In this document: piece after piece, positions 36,072 to 45,802 of the stretch
How positions within the stretch are numbered: the first letter of the stretch is position 1
How the letters are laid out: each line of letters opens with the position of its first letter
DNA from: Marinomonas profundimaris
GTDB lineage: Bacteria > Pseudomonadota > Gammaproteobacteria > Pseudomonadales > Marinomonadaceae
Length of the DNA: 64,000 nt
Reading direction: 5' to 3'
NCBI RefSeq assembly: GCF_000508165.1
Contig: NZ_AYOZ01000061.1
Coordinates: 62,001 to 126,000 of the forward strand
The notes under the pieces: generated by a model
What the model was told of the DNA's origin: nothing
The model's database searches: none
What the model saw: the letters and a program-made list of their open reading frames with translations, nothing else
Made by a program: the position numbers and the translations under genes

Positions 36072-38705
36072 TTATGCAAGACTTTTAGACACAACCTCAT
36101 AAACGTCTTTAGACAAATCTTCCGCTAATATACGTTCAAGTTCGGCTTTCATCTTCACGCTCAATTCTGGTTGAAGCTTTTTCCAACGAGTAAGTGGCGT
36201 ACAAAGTCGAGACGCAATCTGTGGGTTCTTTTTGTTCAACACGATAATTTGATCGGCTAAGAAACGATATCCGCTGCCATCTGCATTGTGGAAACCAGAC
36301 ATGCTTTGTCCAAAACCACCTAATACAGAACGCACTTTATTCGGATTTTTAAGGTCAAATGCCGGGTGCGCCATCAAGCTTTTAACAGTAGTCAATGCCG
36401 CATCGCTTTCTTGACTGGCACTGAGCATCAACCATTTGTTCACGACCAAAGGCTCGTTTTTCCATTGCTCGTAAAAGGCAGACAACAAATCAGCCGCTTT
36501 AGCATGCTGCGTATTCACCGCAATAGAAAGAGCAGCAAACTGATCTGTCATATTGTTAGCAGACTGAAATTGATCGAGAACTGCTTGCTGAGCAAGCTCA
36601 TTACCTGTTTCAACCCAATACGACAACGCGGTGTTTTTTAACGAGCGACGTGCAATATCTTCCGCAACCGCTTGATATTCCCCTGTCACATTATGCTCAT
36701 GATAAACACGTTTAAAGTCTTCAATTAACACATTGGCTAATTGTGCTTTTAAGAAATCTCGAGCCTGTTTGATTGCCGCCGGATAAATAGGATTTGCCAA
36801 TTCAGACAGGTACGCCTGACTTGGCAAGGCAAGCACAAGCGCGACCATTGCAGGATCAAGACTTGCATCATTCAACAAAGTTTTAAATCCAAGCGCGAGC
36901 TGTGAATCAATCGACAGCGTTTCACCGTCAATGGACTGCTTAATCAGAGTATTTAGCTCACCCACCGCCAATTGCTGCGAGGCACTCCAGCGATTAAAGC
37001 CATCGGTGTCGGAAGACATCAATAACAGCAAGTCTGTTGTTGAGTAGTCATAACGCAATTTAACTGGCGCTGAAAATCCCCTCAATAAAGATGGGACTGG
37101 ACGAGCGGTTAATCCGGTAAATTCAAAGTCTTGTTCATTCGATGTTAAGTGCAACACATGCTCTTGTGCATCGACACCTTGAACACTGGAAGTCAGTTCA
37201 GCACCTTGCGGATCCAACAAACCAACACGAACAGGAATATGAACCGCCAATTTAGTCGGCTGACCTGGTGTGGCTGGCGTATCTTGTTTCATGGTCAAAC
37301 GATACGTGCCTGTACTCTCATCAAAACTGTCCGTCACCAACACCGTTGGCGTGCCGGCTTGAGAATACCAACGTTTGAATTGCGAAAGATCGACACCAGA
37401 TGCATCTTGCATTGCGGCGACAAAATCATCACAAGTTACGGCTTGTCCGTCATGACGTTCAAAATACAAATCGGAACCCGCTCTGAATTTTTCAGCACCC
37501 AATAAGGTGTGAATCATACGAACAATTTCAGCGCCTTTTTCGTAAACGGTTAAGGTATAAAAGTTTGAAATTTCAATGAAAGACGCAGGACGCACCGGAT
37601 GCGCCATTGGGCCTGCATCTTCAGCGAATTGTGCGGTCTTCAAAAAGGCCACATCCTCTACCCTTTTTACCGTTTCAGAATGCATATCAGCTGAAAATGT
37701 TTGATCGCGAAAAACAGTAAAGCCTTCTTTGAGGCTCAACTGAAACCAGTCTCGACACGTAACGCGATTACCAGACCAGTTATGAAAGTATTCATGTGCC
37801 ACAATCGCTTCAACACGCAGATAATTATCATCGGTTGTGGTTTCTGGACTGGCCAATAAGCACGACGAATTGAAGATGTTTAAGCCTTTGTTTTCCATGG
37901 CGCCCATGTTGAAGTCGTCAACGGCAACGATCATAAAAATGTCTAAATCGTATTCTCGGCCATACGCTTCTTCGTCCCAACGCATGGAGCGCTTTAAGGC
38001 TTCCATGGCGTAGTCGACTTTATCGATATTGTGCGTTTCGGTAAAAATTTGAAGTTTCACATCACGCTGACTCTGCGTTGTGAACACATCGTTTTTAACA
38101 GCCAAATCTCCTGCAACGAGAGCAAAAAGGTAAGCAGGTTTAGGGAAAGGGTCGTGCCAAACAACAACGGTTTTACCTTCCTCTGTTTTGCCACGCTCTA
38201 CTTCATTGCCATTAGACAACATAACTGGATAACGAGATTCATCGGCAATGATGGTCGTCGTAAACACAGACATCACATCAGGGCGATCTAGATAATACGT
38301 TATGTGACGAAATCCTTCCGCTTCGCACTGTGTGCAAAACATCGAAGAAGAACGATATAGACCTTCTAAGCGAGTGTTGTTTTGAGGCTCAATTAAAGTT
38401 TCACAAGTTAAGACAAATTTATCTGCGGTCGCTGTGATAATCAGTTTGTCTTCACTGACTCGATACTCTTCAGGTGGTAACGAATAATTATCCATCGCTA
38501 CGCCAATCAACTTAACGTCTTCACCGCCATCAAGAACCAGTGGCGCCGTCGATTTACCAAAAGCTGGGTTACGTCGCATGTGCAAACGCGACGTAACTAT
38601 GGTGGTCGCTTCTTCTAGGTCAAAAGTAAGCTCAGTTTTATCGATGAGAAAAGGAGGAACTTTATAATCTTTTAAAAAAATCGCAGAAGGTTGACTCTCT
38701 TTCAT
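36072..38705 (-). CDS. pepN: aminopeptidase N (M1 family)
   Basis: 877 residues, near the 870 of E. coli PepN. GAMENKGLN exopeptidase motif followed by the zinc site HEYFHNW and, 18 residues on, LKEGFT with the third ligand Glu. C-terminal helical domains include the LSVKMKAELERILAEDLSKDVYE region in family form. Broad-specificity cytoplasmic aminopeptidase. AGGAG ribosome binding site upstream; 10 bases downstream of the DUF2797 gene, so in one operon. Confidence 0.97.
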   Translation of the reverse strand: MKESQPSAIFLKDYKVPPFLIDKTELTFDLEEATTIVTSRLHMRRNPAFGKSTAPLVLDGGEDVKLIGVAMDNYSLPPEEYRVSEDKLIITATADKFVLTCETLIEPQNNTRLEGLYRSSSMFCTQCEAEGFRHITYYLDRPDVMSVFTTTIIADESRYPVMLSNGNEVERGKTEEGKTVVVWHDPFPKPAYLFALVAGDLAVKNDVFTTQSQRDVKLQIFTETHNIDKVDYAMEALKRSMRWDEEAYGREYDLDIFMIVAVDDFNMGAMENKGLNIFNSSCLLASPETTTDDNYLRVEAIVAHEYFHNWSGNRVTCRDWFQLSLKEGFTVFRDQTFSADMHSETVKRVEDVAFLKTAQFAEDAGPMAHPVRPASFIEISNFYTLTVYEKGAEIVRMIHTLLGAEKFRAGSDLYFERHDGQAVTCDDFVAAMQDASGVDLSQFKRWYSQAGTPTVLVTDSFDESTGTYRLTMKQDTPATPGQPTKLAVHIPVRVGLLDPQGAELTSSVQGVDAQEHVLHLTSNEQDFEFTGLTARPVPSLLRGFSAPVKLRYDYSTTDLLLLMSSDTDGFNRWSASQQLAVGELNTLIKQSIDGETLSIDSQLALGFKTLLNDASLDPAMVALVLALPSQAYLSELANPIYPAAIKQARDFLKAQLANVLIEDFKRVYHEHNVTGEYQAVAEDIARRSLKNTALSYWVETGNELAQQAVLDQFQSANNMTDQFAALSIAVNTQHAKAADLLSAFYEQWKNEPLVVNKWLMLSASQESDAALTTVKSLMAHPAFDLKNPNKVRSVLGGFGQSMSGFHNADGSGYRFLADQIIVLNKKNPQIASRLCTPLTRWKKLQPELSVKMKAELERILAEDLSKDVYEVVSKSLA

Positions 38706-38715
38706 GTGCTCTCTC

Positions 38716-39540
38716 CTAAAATGTCAATGTCGCTTGATAACCTGTGTACTTGCGAATATTTATCACCCCAGTATCGAGCATCCAATATTGGCCTTTTATG
38801 CCCATTAGCGTGCCTTCAATAAGTGGTGTTTTTTCTGCATTAATACTGGTGACTTTGGTCGGATATTCCAAAACAGGATAGTTGAATTCGTGGGTTTCAT
38901 TTTCATCGGATAAATCCGTGATGGATTGCAGCCCAAATTCCCGCTGCAGTGAATCCAGCCCTTCATAGAGTTGTCCAATAAGACGCTCTTGCTCAAACTC
39001 TAAATCCATTTCAATGGATGACCCTTTTAGCATGTTGCGCCAATTTGTTTTGTCTGCTACTTCTGATTTAAACAGGGTTTCCACTAAACCAGACATTCTT
39101 CGATTTTGGACGCGAAACAAGGCCCGCGCTTGCGTAGCACCCTGATCAATCCACCTCGTTGGTAATTGGTCACCACGAGTAATACCCACTTTTAAGGCGG
39201 ATGAGTTGGCCAAATACACGTAATGGCTCTGCATACAATATTGCTCAGCCCATTCTGGTTCACGACAAGTGCCCAAGTGATAATGGCACTTTTCAGGACT
39301 CATGATACAAGCATCACAAGCGGCTAACTTACGAAAGCAATTGAAACAAAAACCTTGGCTAAAGGATTTCTTGGTCACTTTCCCACAATGAGTGCAATGA
39401 ATAGTGCCATCAAGGTTTAGGGTGATTTTTTTAGAAAGCAGATCATTCACTGCGACTCGCTCACCACCCAAATCAAGGTAATACTGAACCTGATCATCAA
39501 CCACTTCAGTCGACATTTTTTTTAAGTTGCCTTGCAACAT
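38716..39540 (-). CDS. DUF2797 family protein (GIY-YIG-like fold with zinc-like Cys cluster)
   Basis: 274 residues. N-terminal region with paired CxxC motifs (HCTHCGKV, CFNCFRKLAACDACI) probably binding zinc, then a HYVYLANSSALKVGITR segment resembling the GIY-YIG strand pattern, with conserved TRWIDQGATQAR after it. Function is unknown. I choose ATG 39540 with GAGGGG upstream and a one-base overlap with the DUF1315 stop; a TTG one codon earlier is less likely. The DUF1315-DUF2797-pepN order also occurs in Pseudomonas-type genomes (recalled, not checked). Confidence 0.85.
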   Translation of the reverse strand: MLQGNLKKMSTEVVDDQVQYYLDLGGERVAVNDLLSKKITLNLDGTIHCTHCGKVTKKSFSQGFCFNCFRKLAACDACIMSPEKCHYHLGTCREPEWAEQYCMQSHYVYLANSSALKVGITRGDQLPTRWIDQGATQARALFRVQNRRMSGLVETLFKSEVADKTNWRNMLKGSSIEMDLEFEQERLIGQLYEGLDSLQREFGLQSITDLSDENETHEFNYPVLEYPTKVTSINAEKTPLIEGTLMGIKGQYWMLDTGVINIRKYTGYQATLTF

Positions 39541-39821
39541 CAAGCTTGCCCCTCAGGACCTTCGCCAACCCATTTTATGGTGTCATGCTCATCGGCCGCT
39601 TTTTTACTGCCTTTGCCTTTGTGGTCTTTTGTGTCGATATAGCCAACACGATCTTTTTCTTCTTTATTGCTGTAGTCGTAAGTAATAACAGCCTGCAAGC
39701 ATAATTCCGTTTGATCCGGCGTCAAACGAACACCATTTGGCCATTTACCAAGCTCGACTGCTTGCTTCAATTTTACGTAGACTTCAGGGGACATGTTGTC
39801 GATCATTTCTTTAAAATTCAT
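39540..39821 (-). CDS. yeaC: DUF1315 family protein (YeaC)
   Basis: 93 residues. Family core MNFKEMIDNMSPEVYVKLKQ then AVELGKWPNGVRLTPDQTE, as in YeaC. Basic C-terminal tail with KGKGSKKAA. Function unknown. ATG at 39821 aligns with E. coli YeaC; a longer frame from 39860 would overlap the rhomboid gene and lacks a ribosome binding site. First gene after rhomboid in the same direction. Confidence 0.82.
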   Translation of the reverse strand: MNFKEMIDNMSPEVYVKLKQAVELGKWPNGVRLTPDQTELCLQAVITYDYSNKEEKDRVGYIDTKDHKGKGSKKAADEHDTIKWVGEGPEGQA

Positions 39822-39846
39822 TTGTTCTCTCTCTACGTTTACGCTG

Positions 39847-40725
39847 TTATTTATAGACATTTTTACGGGATTTGGTGGCTACCCAATAGACAAGTCCAAG
39901 CAACAATCCTGATAACAACCCAATACTGTGTGCGGTATTAGCCATACTGCCAAGCCCAAGCATTTCTGGAAAAGGCGTATAACCAACAGCAAGCCAAACT
40001 ACAAAAAAGACCATTAATTGCTTATTAATAATGACTGGCCAGTGTTTATTCAAATGAGGCAATAACCATGCAAACCCAATTAATCCGTACACCACACCAG
40101 ACAAGCCTCCAAACAAAGGATAGCCACTTATTTCATACTGGAGAACATTGCTTAACACAGCAATAATAACGACACCAAGGCTCCAAATAATCGAACCTAA
40201 GATACGCTCAAGCTTTCGGCCGATGTCCCAAATCCATAAAGTATTAAAAACAAAATGCAGTACGCTAAAATGCAGTAAGGTTGGCGTAAATATTCGCCAA
40301 TATTCCCCTTTGGACATCACCTCAGATAAATTATAAAAATAAATGTGTCCATTTTTGATATCGAACGGACTGATCGAAAAATAGCCTACCACACTAAAAT
40401 CAGCCCCCAATTGAGTGAACAAGGCAACAAACAGGGTTAATAGCAATAACCCAACCGTCATAGGCGATAATTTAATTTGTTGTAAAAGACTCGATTGCGA
40501 GATGACCTTCGAAGAACGTGCTGGCTTTACTTGATGCAATAAAGACGGATCGTCTCGCCAGATGGCCATAAGCTGTTCTATGGTTGGTATTTGGCTTGGA
40601 TCCAGCACCCATAATTCATTATGGTCTTGGTTGAAAACAATCTGATGTGCCACTTTGTGATGCCATAACGCATCGGTTAACCCCTTAGGGTCTTCTGTTT
40701 TTTTAAATTGATAAACAAAATACAT
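39847..40725 (-). CDS. rhomboid family intramembrane serine protease (GlpG-like)
   Basis: 292 residues. A soluble N-terminal domain (about 1-85), then six membrane helices. Catalytic pair S209 (GGLSGVVYG) and H266 (NTAHSIGL), with the H157/N161 pair of HFVFNTLW completing the oxyanion site, all in GlpG positions. Substrates are unknown. The stop lies 26 bases before the yeaC start. Confidence 0.92.
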   Translation of the reverse strand: MYFVYQFKKTEDPKGLTDALWHHKVAHQIVFNQDHNELWVLDPSQIPTIEQLMAIWRDDPSLLHQVKPARSSKVISQSSLLQQIKLSPMTVGLLLLTLFVALFTQLGADFSVVGYFSISPFDIKNGHIYFYNLSEVMSKGEYWRIFTPTLLHFSVLHFVFNTLWIWDIGRKLERILGSIIWSLGVVIIAVLSNVLQYEISGYPLFGGLSGVVYGLIGFAWLLPHLNKHWPVIINKQLMVFFVVWLAVGYTPFPEMLGLGSMANTAHSIGLLSGLLLGLVYWVATKSRKNVYK

Positions 40726-40784
40726 AGAGACCTAAAGAGGATACCTTTTCAATAGAATACAAAACCGACATCGTACTGCGAAAA

Positions 40785-41666
40785 TTAAGAGCGATAGCTA
40801 GATTGCCAGCCTAATTTGTCACGACACACATTATAAAAATCATGGTTTTTAGGGTGTATTAATCGTATGCCGCCCGCTTTTTTAGTGATGTTAATTTCAT
40901 CACCTGGCGCCGCGGTAATATTTAACTGTCCATCACAACTGACGCTTGGATAAGTCAAGTTTGACTCGCACACCACAATTCTAATTTTTGCATTGGCGTC
41001 AATCACAATCGGTCGATTACTCAACGTATGTGGGTGCATCGGAACCAAAACCAGCGCGTCTAATTTCGGCAACATGATAGGGCCACCAGCAGATAGAGCG
41101 TAAGCGGTTGAACCCGTTGGTGTAGCAACGATTAGACCATCGGATTTCTGATTCATAACAAATTGATCATCAATGAACAAATCAAAACGAATCATTCGTG
41201 CTGATTTTCCGGGGTGCAATACCAAATCATTTAAGGCGATGCCCTCACCGCTTGGTCGATTCTGACGCTTGATTTTTGCTTCGATCATAAAGCGCTTTTC
41301 TTCTTGGTATTCACCACGAAAAATAGGGTCTAGTTCTTCTTGTAAATTGTGCGGAGAAATATCAGTGAGAAAACCCAACGTACCTCTGTTGATTCCCAGA
41401 ACAGGGATATCGTAATTACAGATTGCTCTCGCAGCGCCCAGAAAACTGCCATCACCGCCGACCACCATGACCATGTCACAATGATCACCCAGCTCTTTTA
41501 ACAACGCCGAGTCGACTTTAATGCCTGGCATCATCGTCGCTAACTCGTTTTCTAAAACTGGTGCAATATTCTTTTCTTGGAGATATTCCATCAGTTTCTT
41601 GACCGTATCAAGAATCTGCGGTTTATCTAATCGAGCAATAATACCAACACGTCTAAAAAGACTCAT
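40785..41666 (-). CDS. nadK: NAD kinase
   Basis: 293 residues; makes NADP from NAD and ATP. GGDGS motif at 70-74 (VVGGDGSFLGAAR), NRGTLGFLTDI, GSTAYALSAGGPI, and a C-terminal SCDGQ. Length matches E. coli NadK (292). Single gene on the minus strand with an inverted repeat AACCCAC/GTGGGTT about 40-90 bases upstream. Confidence 0.96.
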   Translation of the reverse strand: MSLFRRVGIIARLDKPQILDTVKKLMEYLQEKNIAPVLENELATMMPGIKVDSALLKELGDHCDMVMVVGGDGSFLGAARAICNYDIPVLGINRGTLGFLTDISPHNLQEELDPIFRGEYQEEKRFMIEAKIKRQNRPSGEGIALNDLVLHPGKSARMIRFDLFIDDQFVMNQKSDGLIVATPTGSTAYALSAGGPIMLPKLDALVLVPMHPHTLSNRPIVIDANAKIRIVVCESNLTYPSVSCDGQLNITAAPGDEINITKKAGGIRLIHPKNHDFYNVCRDKLGWQSSYRS

Positions 41667-41799
41667 GTGTCATTCTCTTCCCGTCTGTCGATCTAAACAA
41701 AGCAACCCACTTACGTGTTTTCAAAACGGTTTTTATTATTTATGTGGGTTTACATAAGTAGGCAACTTTAACATGAAGAAGCCCGTTTTCGCTATCTCG

Positions 41800-42747
41800 T
41801 TAGGATGCTACAAAAGGATTACTGTCTAATGAATACCCCCTCCAGCCTTGTAGCCCACCAGTATGAATAAATAATGTACGCCGATGAGGCCAAGTTCCTG
41901 CTTCCATTGCCATAAAAATCCCAAACATACTTTTGCAGGTGTAAACCGGATCAAGAGGAATATCAGGGTTGCTGTTTGCAAATTCGACCATGAATTCGTT
42001 CAATGCCGGGCTTCTTTTTGCATAACCGCCTTCATGTTGCTCACAATGAAAAACGAAATTATCCGCTAGCGATTTCTGCGGACCTTCCTTAGTAATTGGA
42101 CACTCCACGTTTAAATTTGTGGCTTGATTCAGTATTTCGTCTTTCTGACGTTGTGCGCCTTTCAGGGCACTAACCACATGCAGCATGGGTGTTTTTGAAT
42201 AGGCTAATAATCCCGCTGCTGTTGTTCCTGTTCCTGCTGAAACGACCCATGCATCATGAGGTTTTGTGAGAACGTCTATCTCTTGCGCCCAATCTCGACA
42301 ACCCAACGCACCCAACAATCCCCCACCCCCTTCAGGAATCCAATAGATGTTGTCATAAAGGACATTAATCATACTGGTTACTTCAGAATCTGTGCCCAGT
42401 CGATAATCAGAACGTGATGAAGGCCATAACTCAACGCCATTATTTGCAAGATCTTTTAAAGTAGGCGAAAGCGCTGGCTGCAGCTCCCCTCGAACGACAG
42501 CGATGGACTTAAACGGCGTAGACGCCAGTGTTGAACCAAAAGCATGAAGGTGATTTGAAAAGGGGCCACCAAATGTCGCGATAGCCGTCGCGTTTTGTTG
42601 TTTAGCCGCCTTTATGTGATGTTGTAGCTTATGCCATTTATTGCCTGGTGCATCTGGGTGCTCCAGATCGCCACGATAAATAGCCAGCTCATAATGAGAA
42701 GAACCTAGGCAAGAAGGAGGAAGAACGATCGATTGAATAATGGCCAC
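41800..42747 (-). CDS. PLP-dependent deaminase (D-cysteine desulfhydrase / ACC deaminase family)
   Basis: 315 residues, fold type II PLP enzyme. PLP Lys in PGNKWHKLQHH (about residue 37), TFGGPFSNHLHA with the Ser-Asn-His anchor, a Gly-rich VSAGTGTTAAGL phosphate loop, and a C-terminal IHTGGLQG. This set fits the DcyD/ACC deaminase family; D-cysteine, ACC or another beta-substituted D-amino acid could be the substrate. GTG start. Divergent from the YdiJ-like gene. Confidence 0.83.
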   Translation of the reverse strand: MAIIQSIVLPPSCLGSSHYELAIYRGDLEHPDAPGNKWHKLQHHIKAAKQQNATAIATFGGPFSNHLHAFGSTLASTPFKSIAVVRGELQPALSPTLKDLANNGVELWPSSRSDYRLGTDSEVTSMINVLYDNIYWIPEGGGGLLGALGCRDWAQEIDVLTKPHDAWVVSAGTGTTAAGLLAYSKTPMLHVVSALKGAQRQKDEILNQATNLNVECPITKEGPQKSLADNFVFHCEQHEGGYAKRSPALNEFMVEFANSNPDIPLDPVYTCKSMFGIFMAMEAGTWPHRRTLFIHTGGLQGWRGYSLDSNPFVAS

Positions 42748-42950
42748 TAAATAAACCCAACTTTATGAAAGCCTGTAATGAAAAGAGAATAACATATTAA
42801 TAATGATGATTACGGATGAGTGACTGCGCCATCAAATCCTGAACTCACAAACACGCAGTGGGGTTATCACCGAAATTCACTCGATAAATATCACGTCATT
42901 GTCTGTTTCTTTGTTACCATCAGCGCACTCATCATTTGTGGAGATGATAC

Positions 42951-45737
42951 ATGATTCCAACGCTATCCGAAGTCTCGCCCATTCAAGCTAAATACCTCTC
43001 TTTTATTGAGCAGCTGAAAGCAATAGGTTTCTCAGGCGATATTAATCTGGACTACGCTAATCGCGTAGTACTTTCGACTGACAACTCTATTTATCAGATT
43101 TTGCCTCAAGGTGTCCTTTACCCGAAAAATACCAAAGACATCCAAATACTCACCAACTTATCAAATCAAGCCGTCTTTCATGACATCGTCGTAAGCCCAC
43201 GAGGCGGCGGCACGGGAACAAATGGTCAATCGCTCACGGATGGGTTAATAGTCGACTTATCCAAATACATGAATCACATTTTGGAGATAAACGTAGAAGA
43301 AGGCTGGGTGCGTGTTGAAACAGGCATGGCGATTGAGCAGCTAAATTGTGCGGTAAAATCACACGGCCTATTTTTCCCTCAACCGTTAACAACCAGTAAT
43401 GGCTCTACTATTGGCGGCATGATCAGCGACGACGCCAGTGAACAAGGTTCTGTGATGTACGGCAAAACACGAGATCATGTTTTGTCCCTGAAAACCGTAT
43501 TGTTAGATGGTTACCTACTTGAATCTGCCCCAATCGACGACCATACACTGGCGCTCATTCAAAGTGGCGGAGATTATTCCGCCCATGCTCACCGCATTGT
43601 CGATTCTATTCAAAAAAATAAAGCAAAAGAGATCAAAGACACCTTCCCTAAGTTAACTCAATGTCTAACAGGTTACGACTTAGCGCATATCCGCACTCAT
43701 GATGGACGCTTCGATATGAACGCGGTTCTTTGTGGCTCGGAAGGAACATTAGGTTTCATTATTGAAGCAAAAATTAACCTTTTAGCGATACCAACTCACG
43801 CTGCTTTAGTGAATATTAGATATGACAGCTTTGAGGGGGCATTGCGACACGCAGGTGACTTACTCTCAACTCAACCAACGTCAATTGAGACCATTGATTC
43901 TACCGTACTCAATCTGGCTAAAGCTGACAGCGTATGGCATTCGGTGACGGAGTTTTTTCCTACGCTAGCTGGTGAAAAATACCAAGGTGTTAACCTTATC
44001 GAGTTCACAGGCAACAATGAGCAGGACGTCGCTGAAAAGATTAAATTATTAACAGACAATCTGGATATTTTACTGGTGCAGGACGAACGCAGTGCGTTGG
44101 GCTATACCATTGCAATGGGTCGGGAACAGGTTAATAAACTGAGTGCTTTGCGGAAAAAATCGGCCAGACTGTTATTAGATAAACATAAAACAGACATTAA
44201 TCCTGAATACACACCCGCTTTTTTAGGCGACCTTTACCCGAGTTTACAACAGATTAAAGGCGCTTTTGACCCTAGAAACCAATTAAATCCGGGTAAGATT
44301 GCCACACCGTTTGAGTTCGGTGCCAATTTAATAAAAACCGAAAACGTATCATTGCGCAAACAGTTCAACCATGAAATTTCAGCAAAGAATCGTGATTATT
44401 TTAAAACGGCCCTGAGTGATAGCAATCATGACGTAATGTCCACTTCATGGAAAAACTCGAGAGATCGTCGCTATTCGCCCAAAGGTCGTGCGGCGTTAAT
44501 ACGTGAATGGTTAAGAGCTCTAAGCGAGCTGGGCGTAGACACAAAACAAGCCAGTAAAAGCGCCAAAAATAGTCGTGCCTTGATCAACTTCATTCCTCGA
44601 ATAAAAAACACACTAGAAAAGCGTCGTGGTGTATACGATTTCTCGCATGAAGTACACGATGCGATGACGGATGGCGTGACAAACACTTACTGCACAGAAG
44701 ATTACTCAAGCAACATAGATGAGACAGAATACCGAGCCAAGTTCTTTGAATTATATTACAGCCGCTATCTTCGACCCGTTAAAGATTATCTAAAGGGGTT
44801 TGTAGAATTCAGTACGCCGTTCATCGCACTTCTCCCTAAGCCTTATAATTGGCTGATAAGTCAGCGATGGATCAACACACTCAGTAATAAATATATCGGA
44901 TTGATAAATAACCCAGAACTGAGCGTGCTCAACCTTAAGAAAGAGATGTCTCGTCGTGGGATTCGATTAGCTACACCACTGGCGATTGAGTCACTCAGTC
45001 CAAAAGACCGTTCCCGTGCTGTCATTGTCGTGCAGGATGTGTTTACCAGCTACTTCGAAACACAACTGGTACTGGACACCATGGAAGCGTTGAGTCGACT
45101 TGGCTTTCAAGCCTATCTTGCCCCTTACCTACCAAATGGCAAGCCACTTCATGTTCATGGCTTTTTAAAAGCGTTTAACAATACCGCGCGTAAAAACCTA
45201 GACATGCTACAACGATTATCATTTTATGGACTGCCTTTCATTGGCATTGATCCTTCAATGACACTGACGTATCGAAATGAATACACCAAATCCTTCGGAA
45301 AAAGCCGTCAAATACCCAAAATCCATCTAATGCAAGAATGGCTGATGAAAAAGAGTGAACACCTCAAAAAGCAGCCTTTAGCGTGTGATCATTCGACCTA
45401 TTATTTATTAACTCATCGTACAGATAATAATCACTCGTCACCGGCCATTCAGGATTGGCAGGAAATTTATCGTATTCTTGGGTTGGCATTAAGCGTTCAA
45501 CATATCGACTTTGACGACGTAGAAGAAATGTATCTGAATGAATCACCGCATAAAGAAACGTCAATATATGGTTATGATCGCACTTTAAAAAATACAATCA
45601 CCAAATCAAGGTTACTCGGAAAACTTGTCTCCACCAGCTATTTCAACCGAAGCCAAGTAAGGCAATGTTATAAACTGGATATCTCTCACCCCATACAAAT
45701 GCTGCTGAAACATTTAAGAGAAGCCAACGTCGATTAG
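42951..45737 (+). CDS. degenerate YdiJ-like FAD-linked protein lacking Fe-S and FAD-oxidase-C motifs
   Basis: 928 residues; E. coli YdiJ is about 1018. The N-terminal FAD-binding half aligns well (DNSIYQ, PRGGGTGTNGQSL, GYDLAHIR, CGSEGTLGFI). After RKKSARLLL near residue 405 it jumps straight to PEYTPAFLG: some 85 residues of the FAD-oxidase C domain, including the GHVDAG and GEHGKG His motifs, are missing. The 4Fe-4S region reads TDGVTNTYCTEDYSSN where YdiJ has four cysteines ending in CP, and the CCG motif is replaced by IDFDDVEEMY. The frame is intact with a good GGAGA site, so it is a conserved paralogue or decaying gene rather than a clear pseudogene. Confidence 0.8.
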   Translation: MIPTLSEVSPIQAKYLSFIEQLKAIGFSGDINLDYANRVVLSTDNSIYQILPQGVLYPKNTKDIQILTNLSNQAVFHDIVVSPRGGGTGTNGQSLTDGLIVDLSKYMNHILEINVEEGWVRVETGMAIEQLNCAVKSHGLFFPQPLTTSNGSTIGGMISDDASEQGSVMYGKTRDHVLSLKTVLLDGYLLESAPIDDHTLALIQSGGDYSAHAHRIVDSIQKNKAKEIKDTFPKLTQCLTGYDLAHIRTHDGRFDMNAVLCGSEGTLGFIIEAKINLLAIPTHAALVNIRYDSFEGALRHAGDLLSTQPTSIETIDSTVLNLAKADSVWHSVTEFFPTLAGEKYQGVNLIEFTGNNEQDVAEKIKLLTDNLDILLVQDERSALGYTIAMGREQVNKLSALRKKSARLLLDKHKTDINPEYTPAFLGDLYPSLQQIKGAFDPRNQLNPGKIATPFEFGANLIKTENVSLRKQFNHEISAKNRDYFKTALSDSNHDVMSTSWKNSRDRRYSPKGRAALIREWLRALSELGVDTKQASKSAKNSRALINFIPRIKNTLEKRRGVYDFSHEVHDAMTDGVTNTYCTEDYSSNIDETEYRAKFFELYYSRYLRPVKDYLKGFVEFSTPFIALLPKPYNWLISQRWINTLSNKYIGLINNPELSVLNLKKEMSRRGIRLATPLAIESLSPKDRSRAVIVVQDVFTSYFETQLVLDTMEALSRLGFQAYLAPYLPNGKPLHVHGFLKAFNNTARKNLDMLQRLSFYGLPFIGIDPSMTLTYRNEYTKSFGKSRQIPKIHLMQEWLMKKSEHLKKQPLACDHSTYYLLTHRTDNNHSSPAIQDWQEIYRILGLALSVQHIDFDDVEEMYLNESPHKETSIYGYDRTLKNTITKSRLLGKLVSTSYFNRSQVRQCYKLDISHPIQMLLKHLREANVD

Positions 45738-45802
45738 TACGACTACAACACATTATTTTAATGACTGAGACATTCGAGTCATTTTTACATTTAAGGGACA
45801 CC

